Positions 1-12,360 of a stretch of 64,000 nucleotides of DNA are shown one piece after another. The notes under the pieces were generated by a model. The model was not told the DNA's origin and made no database searches. It worked only from the letters and a program-made list of their open reading frames with translations. Position numbers and translations under genes: made by a program. Source of the DNA: Effrenium voratum (taxonomy: Eukaryota > Sar > Dinophyceae > Suessiales > Symbiodiniaceae); the NCBI GenBank assembly GCA_963377175.1, contig CAUJNA010002890.1:743510-807509 (forward strand), given 5' to 3'. Numbering within the stretch: position 1 is the stretch's first letter; every line of letters begins with the position of its first letter.

Positions 1-610
1 GGGTTGCTACTGGAGCGATATTTCCTCTACATGACACACTGAGAGGGGCAGCTTGCCAGCTGGAAATCTGCAGACAACGAAGGCCTTCATCTTCAAACTA
101 GTTCCTGTCTTGCAACGACTCGCAGAGCTTGTCGCGGCGCAGTCATTGTACACATTGCAGGGATTGCAGAGGTATGAGGAACGTGGCTGCTTGGTCTTGG
201 ACCTTTCTGATGTATCCAGTGCAAGGAGTATCTTCAACACTTAACGCAAACCATCGCATGTCCCAGTGCAATCCTCACAATTGCAGAATGATGTTGAGGA
301 CAGGACCCCACATGTTGAGTCTGTGGGATGCTTAGCATCGAAAGTCCAAGCTCCAGTGTATCAACTGGCCATCTACCTATCTGACCATAGCAACAACAAC
401 TCTCAGAAAGACCGAGACCTGGACCTGGGACGATTCGATCTTTTGCTTTGTGCTTTCGCATTTCGCATTCCCATTGGAATCGATGCACCTCATTATTATT
501 TTACCATGATCAAAGTCACTCCGTGGGTAGGGAAACAACCCCATTTTCTGACTTTGATAACCCCCAGAAACCGACAACATAACGACCCCAGATCTCTTCG
601 CGCCAGGTGA
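1..610 (+). other. coding-like remnant, unrecognised
   Basis: One plus-strand frame reads from base 53 to beyond base 600 with a single stop (TAA at 242-244) in the part I could follow. The first segment is helix-like and protein-like (for example VLQRLAELVAAQ). Composition is also less repeat-like than the DNA just downstream. This could be a decayed coding fragment or an exon with a chance extension. I recognise no family, the opposite strand is also open over part of it, and confidence is low. Confidence 0.22.
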
Positions 611-1617
611 ATTCCACTGAGCTTCCCTAGAATGAATTCGCTCCCCTGTCTTTTTCCATTTTGTTTGAGCTTTTTTTGGGTCTACGTTTCTGTGTTTTCC
701 ACTCACCAGGCAAAAAATTAATAATGTTTTTTGCTGGGGTCTCTTTTTTCCAGCCTGGTTAGGGGGGCTTAGAAGCAGGTTATAGCTCAGGTTGAATTCA
801 ACAACTTACTAACTTGGCAACGAACACTCCACTACAACAAGATTGACCTTTTGCTTAGGGGCCGAAGACTTACTTGCTTGTCCGAACACTCCACCACAAA
901 AGGTTGAATCTTTCGCCCAGAAATGAAGAGGAACCCAGCCAGGAAAAGTTGATTGGGAAGGTACTTTGCAACTGCTTTTAGTATCACTGGGGCGTGCAAC
1001 CCGTCCCCTGATTCCCTCAGAGCCGAGGTTGGGGCATTTACAGCTCTACGGATGGGTCCGTCATGGACACCCAGCCCTTCTTCTCGGCACTTGGGGCAGG
1101 ATTGCGGTTAGATTGTTCCAAAAAGCTTGGTGGCTCCCAGCCATCCCCTTAGTTTTTTGGCCTTTCAGCGTTTAGTGGTAGTTTCCATTCAAGCCACTAA
1201 AAGTTAGACTTTTAGCGGGGGATCTGAGGGCAGCCCAGAAAGGAGATGGCCACTATATGTTTTTTTGCCAGTGGTTTGCTTCAATTTTCTATACTTCCCT
1301 AGTGTTTGGACGAGCCCTAGTTTGAGCATCAGCTTGTATTTCATTGCTTTCCTTGTTTTCCTGGCGGTTGTTCCCTTGTTTATGTTTGTTTGACAGGTAT
1401 TGTGCTGCTTTTCCTTGTTTTCCTCGTCCCAGATGATGGGGATTATAATATATCTCACACTCCCTCAGACTATCGTGGAACCTCCCAGAAGGCCTTTGAA
1501 AATGGATCCGAGGCTTCCAAAGGGGTCCTGGGAGCTTCCATGCTAGCCTGGGGGAGGGTAATGCTTCATCCAGGGTGACGAGGCTCCATGAACCCACCTC
1601 GCACCTCGCTTCCGCAG
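611..1617. other. no gene seen; repeat-derived DNA
   Basis: No convincing coding segment. Around 800-900 there are fragments resembling the arms of palindromic family B (ACTTACTAACTTGGCAACGA type). The rest is T-rich unique DNA. Confidence 0.4.
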
Positions 1618-1715
1618 GTGCTGCGGAAACGGCCGCGGCCGCCACCGCGGCCGCCGTGCCCATGAGACGGGAGCAGGCGATGGAAACGCTGCTGATGCCT
1701 GGGCACCGAGATGAG
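1618..1715 (+). CDS. exon candidate, Ala-rich, unknown product
   Basis: A GC-rich island in AT-richer DNA. It follows a CGCAG acceptor and ends GATGAG before a GT. Read with two leading bases it gives an alanine-rich stretch and then RREQAMETLLMPGHRDE. It may be an upstream exon of the thioesterase gene further right, but nothing in the sequence proves the link. Confidence 0.35.
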
Positions 1716-1736
1716 GTCTTTGGACATACTTCTAGG

Positions 1737-1857
1737 GGTACCTTCCCCATTCTTTCCAGGGATCCTTCTTTCTGGAAAACCTCTGGAAACGCAGGGGAAA
1801 CGGCGGGAAACGGCTGGTTTTTGAAAAGAATGATGGTTGAAAGAATGGGGAATCAAC
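1737..1857 (-). repeat. dispersed repeat family E, reverse orientation
   Basis: This block is the reverse complement of elements at about 8708-8800, 53524-53637 and 56575-56700. All share GATTCCCCATTCTTT at one end, a TTTCTAGAAAGAAG-like centre and CCTGGAAAGAATGG at the other end. A partial copy is near 63560-63615. It is non-coding. Confidence 0.6.
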
Positions 1858-2191
1858 CAATAGAATATTGCGGATGGACGAAATCCGTTTCGCACCACCT
1901 AAGAAACCCTGGAAGGATTTGATTCTTCCTGTAAATACCAACCAACGTTTTGGTTTCAACCATGGTTTCAATTTGGAGGATTTCGTCCATCTGCAGTATG
2001 TTGGGTAGTGACCATGGGTAACTTTTCCCATGTGGGACATATCACCATTTGTTGGGTTTCCCCCGATGATGATACTGTGTAAAAGACGCTTTGGTCCACT
2101 CCCAAATTTTGGGTAGAAATATGGATGTGGTTCCTTGATTTGAAGGTGCCCCTTTTCATGAGTGTATTTTCTTTTGTTGTCGGGGGAGGGC

Positions 2192-2346
2192 TGGTTGGTT
2201 GGTTGGTTGGTCGGTTGGTTGGTTGGTTGGTTGGTTGGCTGGTTGGTTGGTTGGTTGGTTGGTTGGTTGCTTGGTTGCTTGGTTGTTTGGTTGCTTGGTT
2301 GCTTGGTTGCTTGGTTGCTTGGTTGCTTGGTTGCTTGGTTGCTTGG

Positions 2347-2389
<43 letters not shown>

Positions 2390-2822
2390 GTTGCTTGGTT
2401 GCTTGGTTGCTTGGTTGCTTGGTTGCTTGCTTGGTTGCTTGGTTGCTTGGTTGCTTGGTTGCTTGGGTGCTTGGTTGCTTGGTTGCTTGGTTGCTTGGTT
2501 GCTTGCTTGCTTGCTGGCTTGCTTGCTTGCTTGGTTGCTTGGTTGCTTGGTTGCTTGGTTGCTTGGTTGCTTGCTTGGTTGCTTGGTTGCTTGGTTGCTT
2601 GGTTGCTTGGTTGCTTGGTTGCTTGGTTGCTTGGTTGGTTGCTTGGTTGCTTGGTTGCTTTGTTGCTTGGTTGCTTGGTTGCTTGGTTGGTTGCTTAGTT
2701 GCTTGGTTGCTTGGTTGGTTGGTTGGTTGGTTGGTTGGCTGCGTGGTTGCTTGGTTGCTTGGTTGCGGGTCGGTTGGCTGTTTGGTGGGTTGGTTGGTCG
2801 GTCGGTCGGTCGGTCGGTTGGT
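2192..2822. repeat. TTGG/TTGC tetranucleotide array
   Basis: About 630 bp of near-uninterrupted tetranucleotides. It begins with TTGG units, passes through alternating TTGC-TTGG and pure TTGC blocks, returns to TTGG and ends with TCGG units. Because the unit is 4 nt and lacks stops, all frames on both strands are open. The resulting long Leu/Gly/Trp or Asn/Gln/Thr/Pro ORFs are artefacts. Confidence 0.97.
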
Positions 2823-3098
2823 AACCGGAAGCCCTGCGCAAGTTTTAAACATAAATCATACCCTACAAAACAAGCCACATCGGCCAATACTTCCACTGCA
2901 CTGGAGTGAGAGAGGACTTTTCAGCTCACTGGATCGTCAGAGACTTGGGTCTGGTTGCCATTTTAATTAAAAGCTTGGACTTCTCTTGGCCCATCCACTC
3001 GATCGGAAGTGGCTTCAAACCCTCAAAAGGTGTTTCCGCTTTTTTGGGGTTGCCGTCCACTCGATCGGACGCAGCTTTCGAGGCCTGGCAGCCACCAG

Positions 3099-3168
3099 GG
3101 AGTTTTCGAGGACGCGAATCGCCCGATGCGCCCGCAGCCGAAATTCGCTCGAACTCCCCCGAGTGCAG
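3099..3168 (+). CDS. exon candidate, unknown product
   Basis: GC-rich island after a CACCAG acceptor. In the frame matching the phase left by the 1618-1715 island it reads GVFEDANRPMRPQPKF followed by a Pro/Ser-rich tail. It ends GTGCAG before GA, which would be a GA-AG intron. Product unknown, and the frame choice is uncertain because two other frames are also open. Confidence 0.3.
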
Positions 3169-5342
3169 GAGGAAGAAACTCTAGTCAAGATGAAGTGAAT
3201 GTGTTTGCGTGCTTATGTGAGCTTGTTGTTTGTTTACGGTACCTTTTTTGTTGTTGTCCCCCATGTAGAAGGCTGGGTGCATGTGTGTGTGTGTGTGCCT
3301 TTTGTGTGGCTACCTGTTTCCACCCCCCCCCCCCCAGGTAAAAGGAGAGCCTGGGTTTGCGTGCTTGTGTGTGTGTTGTTTGGGTTAGGGTATCGTTCTT
3401 GCTTTTTTCTCCACGTAGAAGGATAGCCACCAGTGCGCAGGTGTGTTTGTGTGATGTGTTGAGGGTACCATTTTCTTCTGCCTGGTAGAAGGCGAACCAC
3501 CATTTGCGGCCCCGCTACTTGGACACATACACAAGTAAACTAACATCATAATCCACGCATATCATCCATGAAGCCAACTTATATCCTAGCCATCCTAGCC
3601 AACATTTGAACTGCCTCTTCCATTTGCTTAAGAACTAATATGTGTTGGTTTTCCCCTGTTGGTTTTAAAGGCGATTTATCATTGGAAGCATGTTTCTTTC
3701 CAGGTCACTGAAGCAAATGGGGGATCCAGGGCTAAACTTTTGCTGTATGGCCCACCTCCAGTCTGCGTGTGGCGGATTGGTCGTTTCTGAAATCGGGCGG
3801 TAATATCACTCCCCGAGTTCCCGGACGCAACAGTTTTTTTTTGGGAAGACGATTTTAGTGTTTGGGTGTTCGATTCGTCGAGTCAGTAAGTTGTTAGTAC
3901 CCTATACAAGTGACAACCCGCTTATAGGACCCCGTTCAGTGGAGTGGACCTTATTACTAGGGGATTACAACCCAGGTGGTTAACCACTTGCTAGTTTAGG
4001 CAACGGACATTTAGGTGGCCAGCAGCAAGTTCAGCCTTTCTCTGACCAGTCCACCCAGGAACTGTCCCAAAAGAATGTAGAGTTCAAGTCTCGCTCAAAG
4101 TTTAAACTGCTCGTTGATTCTTTCGGGCGAGTCAAACAGTCCAAGCTGGTCAGAAGGAAAGTCTCATCTCTGCTTGTAGTTGTTTCAAGACGCTTGTGCA
4201 TGCTTGTAGTTTTTTTGTTTGGCTTGTTCTGGTGCGTGCGACGGTGGATGCCAACTCAATATCGCAAGTAAGGGAGCAATGACAAGCTCCAACTGGAGAT
4301 TGTGGTTTTCCGCATGAGTAGTTTGCTTGAACTTGAAACATCTTTCGTTGGCATTCACCATGGGTTGAATTGAGCGGATAAGGCCTTAGTTAGACGTTCG
4401 GCCAAGTTAGTAGGTGGTTTGCCACCCGGGGTTCTGATCCTCTACTACTACTAGTGAACCCCACTAGTTGTGGGGGACCTATAAGCGGGTTATAACTTAG
4501 GTCATCACAACTTTCTGACTTGGCGAAGCGAAGAAGGACCCTCGAGGCCCAGCAGTGAAGACCTGCCCAGAGGATTGCGGTTTTGGGCTTGGTTCTTTCG
4601 GGAAGTCGCGAAATATGGATTTCATGGTGGGCCAACATGGGTCGAGGTACTTCCTTATCTGGTACTTGGACCCTTTGGGCTATGGACTACTTTGGGGTTC
4701 GTTGTCAAGTTAGTAAGTTATTAGCAACCTAAGCTATATCCCGCTTAGAAGTGCCCTGTTCAGGGGAGTTAACCCTGTTAGGGTGACTAACCACTTTCTA
4801 ACTTTGCATTCGGGATCACCCACTTGAGAGGGTCAGATGGTAAGCCACTTTGGGCATCGCACGTGGACGAATGCCCGTGGCTCACAGCGACGTGCAGCAG
4901 CTTGGTGCGTTGCATCTGTCTATTCCATAGAGAGCTCACCTGGGCGTATAAGGAGGTCAACATGACAAAGGTCCTCTACTTGGAGATCCCTTAATTCGGG
5001 CTTTGGATTTTGAGTTGGCGAACTCGACAACTTGAGACTTGTTGGGCATCATGTCAGCGAGTTCAGCAGCTGCAGAAGATTGAGTTTATTCACAACCGGT
5101 TCGAGTTGTCCGAGTTCGCGACTGGGCTTTTGAATGTCCGGAAAAGGCCCTTGAGCTCTGTAAAAGAACCTCACTTGGTGTTCCATTCCCTTGGATTTCT
5201 ATCAACAGGCAACCCAAGATCGCCTCTAACGAAGGTCGCTTGAACAATTTCACAGCCGTTCGGTGGTCCTGCCACACCTGACGAATAGAAGTTGCTCAAG
5301 TCGCAGTCCTGGAAGCTGAACGGCTCTTTTCCAATGTGCGAG
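3169..5342. other. no gene seen; palindrome-rich DNA
   Basis: Contains short (TG)n runs near 3285 and 3366, a C-run at 3327-3338, and family B arms (GTCAGTAAGTTGTTAG, AACTTTCTGACTTGGCGAA) around 3880-4010, 4390-4520 and 4690-4800. I see no supported exon. Confidence 0.4.
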
Positions 5343-5387
5343 CGCGCGCTGGATGGGCTGCAGAGGCTTCTAGGACCCGCGGAAGAG
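5343..5387 (+). CDS. micro-exon candidate, unknown product
   Basis: Exactly 45 nt between a GCGAG acceptor and a GT donor. It encodes RALDGLQRLLGPAEE, an amphipathic helix, in phase 0. Its GC content is far above the surroundings. It may be an N-terminal exon of the thioesterase gene, which I infer only from strand and order. Confidence 0.35.
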
Positions 5388-8300
5388 GTGGCGACTTGTT
5401 GGTTTTTGAGTTCTTTGTTCAACATGTTCAACCAACCCCCAGTTTCCCGAGTTTTAGTCGCAGTTATAAGCTACTTAACTGACATTGGTTGAACCATACA
5501 CCCACCACGTTGCCTGCCATCTCACGAATTGAGCGGTCTGTTGGACGATTTGCCTGAAACCTGGTTGGTTCCGTGTCAAGTGGACACCAGGGTAACCCGT
5601 ATAGCCTTCGATCCATATTCGGGTAACCCGTTGGTAGGGGCGAGCACCCAAGATGCTCTCTGAGCCATTGAGTCCCCGCCCCGCTTGAAGCTGAGGAAAG
5701 TTCCGTTGCGGACCTGGGTCACTTGGCTCTGGACTTGGCGTGAAAAAAAAACAAGTTTACTCACTTCTGGTTGGGCATGCATTCCAGTGAGAAATTTCGT
5801 CGCAAAGAGTCACAGAAAGGCTTGAGGAAAGTTCACGATTCACCCACTTGCTGGTTCTCAGGGAATGAGGCCTGGAATGATCCTTATCAATCCCTCCCCT
5901 TTGGTTTCCTTTTTTCGGGAATCCCAGATTGCTGTATTCGCGCTACAGCTAGGTAGCGAAAGGTGCGGGAAGCCGCCTTGAACAACGGGTCTTGGGCACA
6001 CTCCCAAGAAACAATTGACTCAGGATTCACTCTGGGGTACACTTAGGATACATTCCACATTTTACCTGTGACTCAAAGTGAAGCAAACAATAAAATATAC
6101 ATTCTATAACTGGGCCTAGATCTAACAATGTTGGCTCAGGATTAGGATTGACCTTTCCTTTGTCCATATTGGAATACCAGTCAGGAGCTTTTGAATGTGA
6201 AAAGGTCGTGATGAATTGTGTGGTAAAGACATTTCGTTAGTGTGTATTGGCCAATCGACTGAAGTTTGAATGTGGGCATCAAATCATATCACAGCATCCA
6301 AACACTTCCCCTCGCTTTCCTGGTTTCCTCCAAACAAGACCCAAGCGCTGAAGGTCGTATTTGGGTTCGAGTTCAATGCTGTGGGTGCTCCTTTTTGGGG
6401 CTGGCTTAAGGGGAAGCCGAAAGAACAACCACCATGTTCATCTAATTATTTAAATATATATATATATGTATTATATATATTATTGTATCCCCCAAAACTG
6501 AAACGACTGGCCGTTGAGTCAATCAGCCTGGCGAAGGACAATGCTTGGGCAAAGAGGAAGAGGATGAGGAGAGGGGGTTCGGTTAAACAGTGTCTGACTC
6601 CCTGAGTTCCTGGACTTTGCCCGTTTTGGCAAGACCTTTTGGCAGCAAATACATACAGTTTGGACTTTCTGTCCTTGCTTGTATCCTTGTTGGGCATATT
6701 TGTTGAAGGGAAGCTAATTTTGGGGTTCCTCCGATTGCAACACGCAACCCGGCGCTGCACCCGAACTTTCCCAGGAAAGAGCTTCAGTTGTGGCAAGAAC
6801 TGTTCTTGCAGGCACAAAGGTCCTTGAAGGACATTGCGAAGAGCACATTCAACATGGAGCAAAGACATGCTACATACAGATTCAAAGGTATGCTCCATGA
6901 AGTGTGAATAGTCACCCTCCGCATGAAGCTTCCACTGCGGTTTGCAGCATGTCGTGTCAGATATCATTTCACACATGCTCATATCACATAGGTGTATTAT
7001 CGCCAAACAGAGCTGTGGATATGCTCAAATACAACTAAATGCATGACATATAATATATATATACATAAATATGCATACTATATGTTTGCCTGATCCATAT
7101 GAGTATATGTGCGCCTTGCAACCCAACTCGCCCTCCATGAAGGGTCCCTACCGGCCGCATCGCGCAGAGTTCCAAGCAAAGGGCTGTCCCAAGTGGAGCC
7201 GAGGATAGGCCTTTACCCTGCAGATTAGCGGCAGGAACCCAGAAAACGCCAAGATTCCGTGGTTTTCCTGTCGGTTTCCTTACACCACCAAAAAAGGGGA
7301 ACCGCTAAAAAGCGCGAATTACCGACATGGCTAGGACTGCCAACCAAATTTCCCCGTTACCGGAACCGCCAAAAAGGGCGAATTACTCATATGGCTTGGC
7401 CCCAAATCCCCACCCATTTGTGGAGTCTTCAAACGGAAAGACCCCCTTTGGCTCCTTGCGCTAGTTTGGGGAGCAAGAGGTTAGGTGATAGGTCGGTCCT
7501 ACCGTTGGGCAACCGGACGGTCTAAAAGGAACGAGTATTGCTTTGCCACTCCCAGCGAGTCCATTTCCCTGGGGGTAACCAAAGGACCATGGATCGAAGG
7601 GTTAGCTATAGGGGTACCCTCCTGTCTACTTGATATGGAACCCACTAGCCAGGTTTCAGGCAAAATCCAACAGACCCCTCAATTCGTCGGATGGCGACGT
7701 GGAGGGGTTGCCTGCCAGAATCAAAACTCGGGCAAGCAAGAGACAATCCCAGCATACATGAGTGCTGTCACTGGGCTGTCACCTTTCTGATTCGTTACAT
7801 GGTTTTGTTTTTGGGTGGACAATTTTAGTACCAGGTTCTGATTAATTATGACTCACTGAACCGGAGACGCAGGCGCCCGAAGTCTACAGCGCCAGATATG
7901 CATCTGGGCCGCGCAAATTTGGATCCCACGAACCTTGAGGGACCGGGGGTATGCGCCCGAAAGGGCCCCTAAATATTGCAAAGGACATAAGCAAACCGAT
8001 TCTCCAATGTTTATCATCGGTTTGCGCCTTTTCCTGCTAGTTTACTTAGTTGCTTTCAATATTTAGCGCATGCACCGTACTTTTTGCAGATATGAAGGCC
8101 TTATCTTGACTTTTAGTTTGGCCCCTCACGCCAGAATCATCGAATTGAGCCATAGAAATGAGCCATGTGAGAGTCCCTAATGGCTCCCCTTATGGCTCTG
8201 AAGGCACAAAAACCAGGGTTGAGTCCCTTGATACCTAAGGATGCACAGAGTGTGCGATGAACCTGGGTCAGTTTGTATATCCTCACAAGGTACCCCTGGG

Positions 8301-9160
8301 AATCAGGCAGGCCACCATTAAAACAATGGTTGGGCTCATATTTCACTATCGTTCAGGATTGTCATCATCTAAATGGGGTGTCGGGTTTTTCCTTTTTTTT
8401 CTTCTTATTTTTTTTTCCCAGGGTCTCCCTTGTTTGTCGTTTTTAAGGGACACCAAAAGGAAAGGGATTCAACACTTCCTACCTGCCCTGCCCCTTCAAG
8501 TATCTAAGATGGTTTCTACTACCCCCAAGTCACTACCCCCAAACCGCCACCCCCGAGGGTCGAATGGGATATGCAGCCACTATATAGCCCCTTCAAGTAG
8601 GGGAATCGGTTGATTCCCAAAAGTGCGACTCTTTGAGGGTCTCCCTTGTTTGTCGTTTTTGAGCACCAAAAGGAGAGCCGCTTTCTTGGGGATGTTCCAG
8701 GGCTTGATTCCCCATTCTTTTCAACCATCCAGCTGTTTTCCCTCGGTTTCTGAAGGTTCTCTAGAAAGAAGGATTCCTGGAAAGAATGGAAATGGAAGGT
8801 ACCCCTACCTAGACTCTCCATGACCCTTTCAAAATGGTTGGTAACTACCCAAAATTATGAGGTGACCCCTTTTTCTAGGGGTCAGAAGGAGACTCCAGGA
8901 AGTTTGGACCTTTTTTGGCCAATCCACTGAGGAAGTGAGACAGCTTGGTTGAAAATGGAACAAACTGGTTTCCTTTTGGCTCAGAAGTCCTCCGTTGAGC
9001 GGTACCTTTGGTTTCTGGCCAAGGTAGAGATGTCACATGGGCGTCTGTTTTTTTTGAGAGTCTCCCTTGTTTGTCGTTTTTCAAGGGACACCAAAAGCAA
9101 AGCCGCATTTTTTGGGAAGTCCCCTAAAACAAGACCACCTCTCGTGACCCGCTGCACTAG
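5388..9160. other. no gene seen; repeats
   Basis: Holds an AT microsatellite at about 6458-6484, TA-rich DNA at 7050-7085, and three copies of a block beginning TCTCCCTTGTTTGTCG and ending ACACCAAAAG near 8420, 8638 and 9060. A family E element lies at 8708-8800 and a family A element at 8806-8899. No exon recognised. Confidence 0.4.
8806..8899. repeat. palindromic family A element
   Basis: A left arm close to TACCTGGAGTCTCC with GACCC, a middle resembling AATGGTTGG and CCCAAAAT, then a right arm with GGGGTCAGAAGGAGACTCCAGG. It is non-coding and MITE-like. The family recurs throughout the window (see 13348-13434). Confidence 0.7.
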
Positions 9161-9211
9161 GTGCCCCTCCGGCGAGCGCTGCCGGAGACGCTGCGAAGGG
9201 CTTGTCTCCAG
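9161..9211 (+). CDS. micro-exon candidate, unknown product
   Basis: 51 nt in phase 0 after CACTAG, encoding VPLRRALPETLRRACLQ and followed by GC, a possible GC donor. GC-rich against its flanks. The opposite strand is also open here, so strand is not certain. Confidence 0.3.
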
Positions 9212-10048
9212 GCGTCCCCCACGGTCCATTTGCGCGCGGAGCAGGCGGGAGAACCTGACCTTTGTTGAGTTCCGTTTTTGGACTGAAATGCTAGTTTTTG
9301 GGGTTTGGTGGCCAATTTTAGTGGTAAACAAGAAAGTTAGCAAGCCCTCCAACCTCCACCCCACCAACCTAAACTATCAAGCTGGTTCAGCACACTATTT
9401 ACTTGAAGATGAGAGACATGGAAGTGCCTAAACTCAACCATGGGCTCCGCTGCTTTTTCTGTCACTTTTTTTACAGTGGTTTTGTTTTTTTCTCCGGGAC
9501 ACGCATGTTACCAATGATTGGCACTGGGCACAGCGTCGACAACGAGCAGAATCCGTTTGGCGCTTCTTTTAGCCTAGGATTTAGACTGCTAGACATAGGA
9601 TACATTTTGCGACGAAGTGAACAACACAAGCATTCATTGTATAACTGGCCCCAACTCTAGTCATGTAGAGCGTTTGCAGGAGGTGGCGGCTTATCAACCC
9701 TTCGTCTCTGAGCTGGGTCTAGAGTTGGATTTATGAACCACCTCCCAAACAACAGCATGCCATCTAAGAGGATAACATGGGGGGCTTTCTCAGCAACATA
9801 CACTGTAGATATTTCCGGGGCTAGAGTTTGTTCTGTAAGACAATGGGGGTGCATATATAACCACCAGTGCTTATGTAGGGATTGTCATCATCGAATTCGA
9901 CATGTTTTGTAAATGGGGTTGAAATCTAGGGTAGATGGCCCGGGTAGATTGTGAAGCAACCAGGTCAACCAGGGCCACCTACTTTGAACGAAAGCTGTGG
10001 GTCAAAACCCTGGGCCTCCCTACGCCCCGGATGCCCTTGTAAAATGCA

Positions 10049-10279
10049 CTGCAACTAGGTCCCGCAGTAGTGCTCTTTTACCGTTTCTTTTTTGGGGGAG
10101 GGTTCCCCGACTAAAATAGACTATACAGAAAAAAGTGGGTACCCTTGTTCTAACCTCTCAAATCTGGAGGACCTAGACAAACACTGCCCAGAGTCTCCAT
10201 GACCCTTCAAAAAAATCGTAAAAATGGGGGTCAAACAAAAGGGGTACCCTTGTTCTAACCTCTCTACTGGAGGACCTAG
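10049..10279. repeat. palindromic family C element
   Basis: Begins CTAGGTCC.GCAGTAG and ends CTACTGGAGGACCTAG, its inverted repeat. The interior has GGGAGGGTTCCCC, ACTAAAATAGACTA and GGTACCC, as in the other copies at 37131-37215 (partial), 39553-39651, 54854-55018 and 55891-56006. This copy carries an internal duplication of its right half. Confidence 0.75.
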
Positions 10280-11253
10280 ACAAAAAAGAGGGGGGGGTAT
10301 CTGGGTTTCGACTGGTAGCAATTCTTGTTGGGGTCCTCCGCTCCAGGCCTTTCGGCGCTCCAAGAGGCGAATTGTACGGGTGAAGGTCGAGTGCAGAAAG
10401 GCCTACCTGGAGTCTCCTTCTGACCCTTTCAAAAACGGTTGGTCAATGACCCCAAAATTTTGGGGAATGAACCCAATTTTATTGGGAATGACCCCATTTT
10501 TCAAGGATTATGAGGTCATGGCCCCATTTTCTAGAGGTCACGGAGACTCTAGGTACCCTTAGACCACTTGGGGCTATGTGGCAAAAAGGGGGAAACACCC
10601 AACGAAGATGACGGTCATACTGTGGGTGGACGAAGTCCGTTCGCACCACGAAATGATGCGATTGGTTGAAACCATTGATAGGTTGGTATTTACAGGGGAA
10701 TCGAATCATTCCAGGGTTTCTGAATGGTGGTGTAAGATGTCGTCCATCCACAGTGTAGCTAAACATATAATTAGTGGCTTTCCTGGTGGTGTTTCCTTGA
10801 ACCAAAGTGCAAAAAAATGGTGGGGTCTCCAAAACACACAAGCCCGGATATGGCCACTGAAACGGGCATTGTGCTTAGTAAGTGGTCAGCGAGCGGGTTA
10901 GAACCAGGCTTACTAACCACTTACCTGAGGTACCCTGCCCCTTGAAGTATGCAATTGTGTGGCGCCTTGTTCCCTGTTTGGGGTGTTTGATTGAACTTCA
11001 CCAGCCAGACAGAAAAAGCCACTGCCCGCAGGTCCTGCTTGGGTTTTCGGCAGATGCCGTAGTGCCAACTGTGTCTACTTGGATGTCCGTTGCCCACGTC
11101 AGGAAAGCAGATCAAAACCATGGTTATAACTTGGAACTGGGATTGGTCCCCTTACAACCATATGGTTATAATGTGCTAACTTGGTTGAACATGCAAGTAC
11201 AGGGCCCTGAAAAGCACAAGAGGTGAACGGACAAGCATGGCTTCATGATGACA

Positions 11254-11284
11254 TTGGCGAAGAACTCATAGAGTTCTTCGCCAA
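11254..11284. repeat. perfect 14-bp stem hairpin
   Basis: TTGGCGAAGAACTC at 11254-11267 pairs perfectly with 11271-11284 around an ATA loop. It may be a repeat remnant. There is no transcript evidence. Confidence 0.7.
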
Positions 11285-12340
11285 AAAAAACGGACTTCAG
11301 CAAACACGCGTATCAAAACAGTGCAATGGATATCTGGCATAGGTAACCTTTTTGATTGTTCTGATAGAAAAATCGATGGCCCTGGTTTACCTGGTGGTTT
11401 AATCATCTACCAGGGCCATCTATTTGCCCTAAAAGGGGACATGATATTTGGTGTGTGGCTCGTGAGTCATGACCTGTGTGGCCACAGCACCCAAAGACCC
11501 CTGGTCTTAGATGACACCTGGTTTCGTGTGTTAGTAAGGCCTACACGTTTTTTTTCTTCTCCTGGTGAGCCCCAACACGGCGGCGTTCCTTTGGTTCCCG
11601 TTTTAAAACCACAAAAAAGGATACCCTTAAACAAGTCACACCCATGTACACCTTTGCCATGTTTGTCGAGCCCAGAGGTTAGTTCAAGTCTTCGCAAACA
11701 AAAAAACAAAACAATGAAATCACTGCGATGCGGGAAGGGCGACTCCAGGTCCAAGGCCTTCCTTGTCCTGTTTGGGTCAAAAAAAAAAGCTTTCCAACTT
11801 GGGCTCGCTTCAAAGTTCCCGGACTTGAAGCACTTTTTGGGTTTGGAGCATTCTAGTGGTACCTGGAGTCTCCTTCTGACCCCTAGAAACAGGGGAGTCA
11901 TGACCCCAGTTTGGATTTGTTGTTTGGCCCATTAATTCTTTAACGTTCAACCAGCTGTTCAACTGGCGAAGAAGAAGTCGCACGTTTGTCCGAGCCTTTT
12001 TCTCAGTGTAGCAGCACCTTCCTCTGAACATGTCTGCCTGAACCAAGTGGATCCCAGTTACCCTGATAGAGCTATTTCCAAATGGTTTTTGAAAGATTGG
12101 CAAGCCCTTGATTGCCTATTTGTGAAAAGGTAAATGGATCGAATGGGCTGAATATGAACCGGACAAAACGAAAAGGAAGGTTCGTGGTTAGACCCCCATG
12201 ATCCACTGGAACAGGTTAAAACACAAAACATAACTTTCCCGGTCTGCTCGATCTATTTTTCGTGCGGATCTGATCGGATCGCCGATGGTTACGCAGGAAG
12301 TTCCCGCAGCATTTGCTGCATGCTACTCTGCAGTCTGCAG

Positions 12341-12360
12341 GCCCCACGCCCATCCGGGCG
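12341..12360 (+). CDS. thioesterase exon: HPGG turn
   Basis: 20 nt after CTGCAG, ending before GATGGG (GA donor). It encodes PHAHPG and the first base of the next Gly codon. It corresponds to the His-Gly-Gly turn before the hotdog central helix. Confidence 0.5.

Larger units (their letters stand above)
9212..12340. other. no gene seen; palindromic repeats
   Basis: Contains a family C element (10049-10279), a family A element (10404-10555), a half family A element near 11861, family B arms near 11130-11205 and a perfect hairpin (11254-11284). No exon is supported. Confidence 0.4.

Noticed and set aside
2125..2970. Long ORFs (up to 294 codons) on both strands across the TTGG/TTGC array
   Set aside because: They follow from a stop-free 4-nt repeat. 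All frames are open and the products are pure low-complexity Leu/Gly/Trp or Asn/Gln/Thr/Pro.
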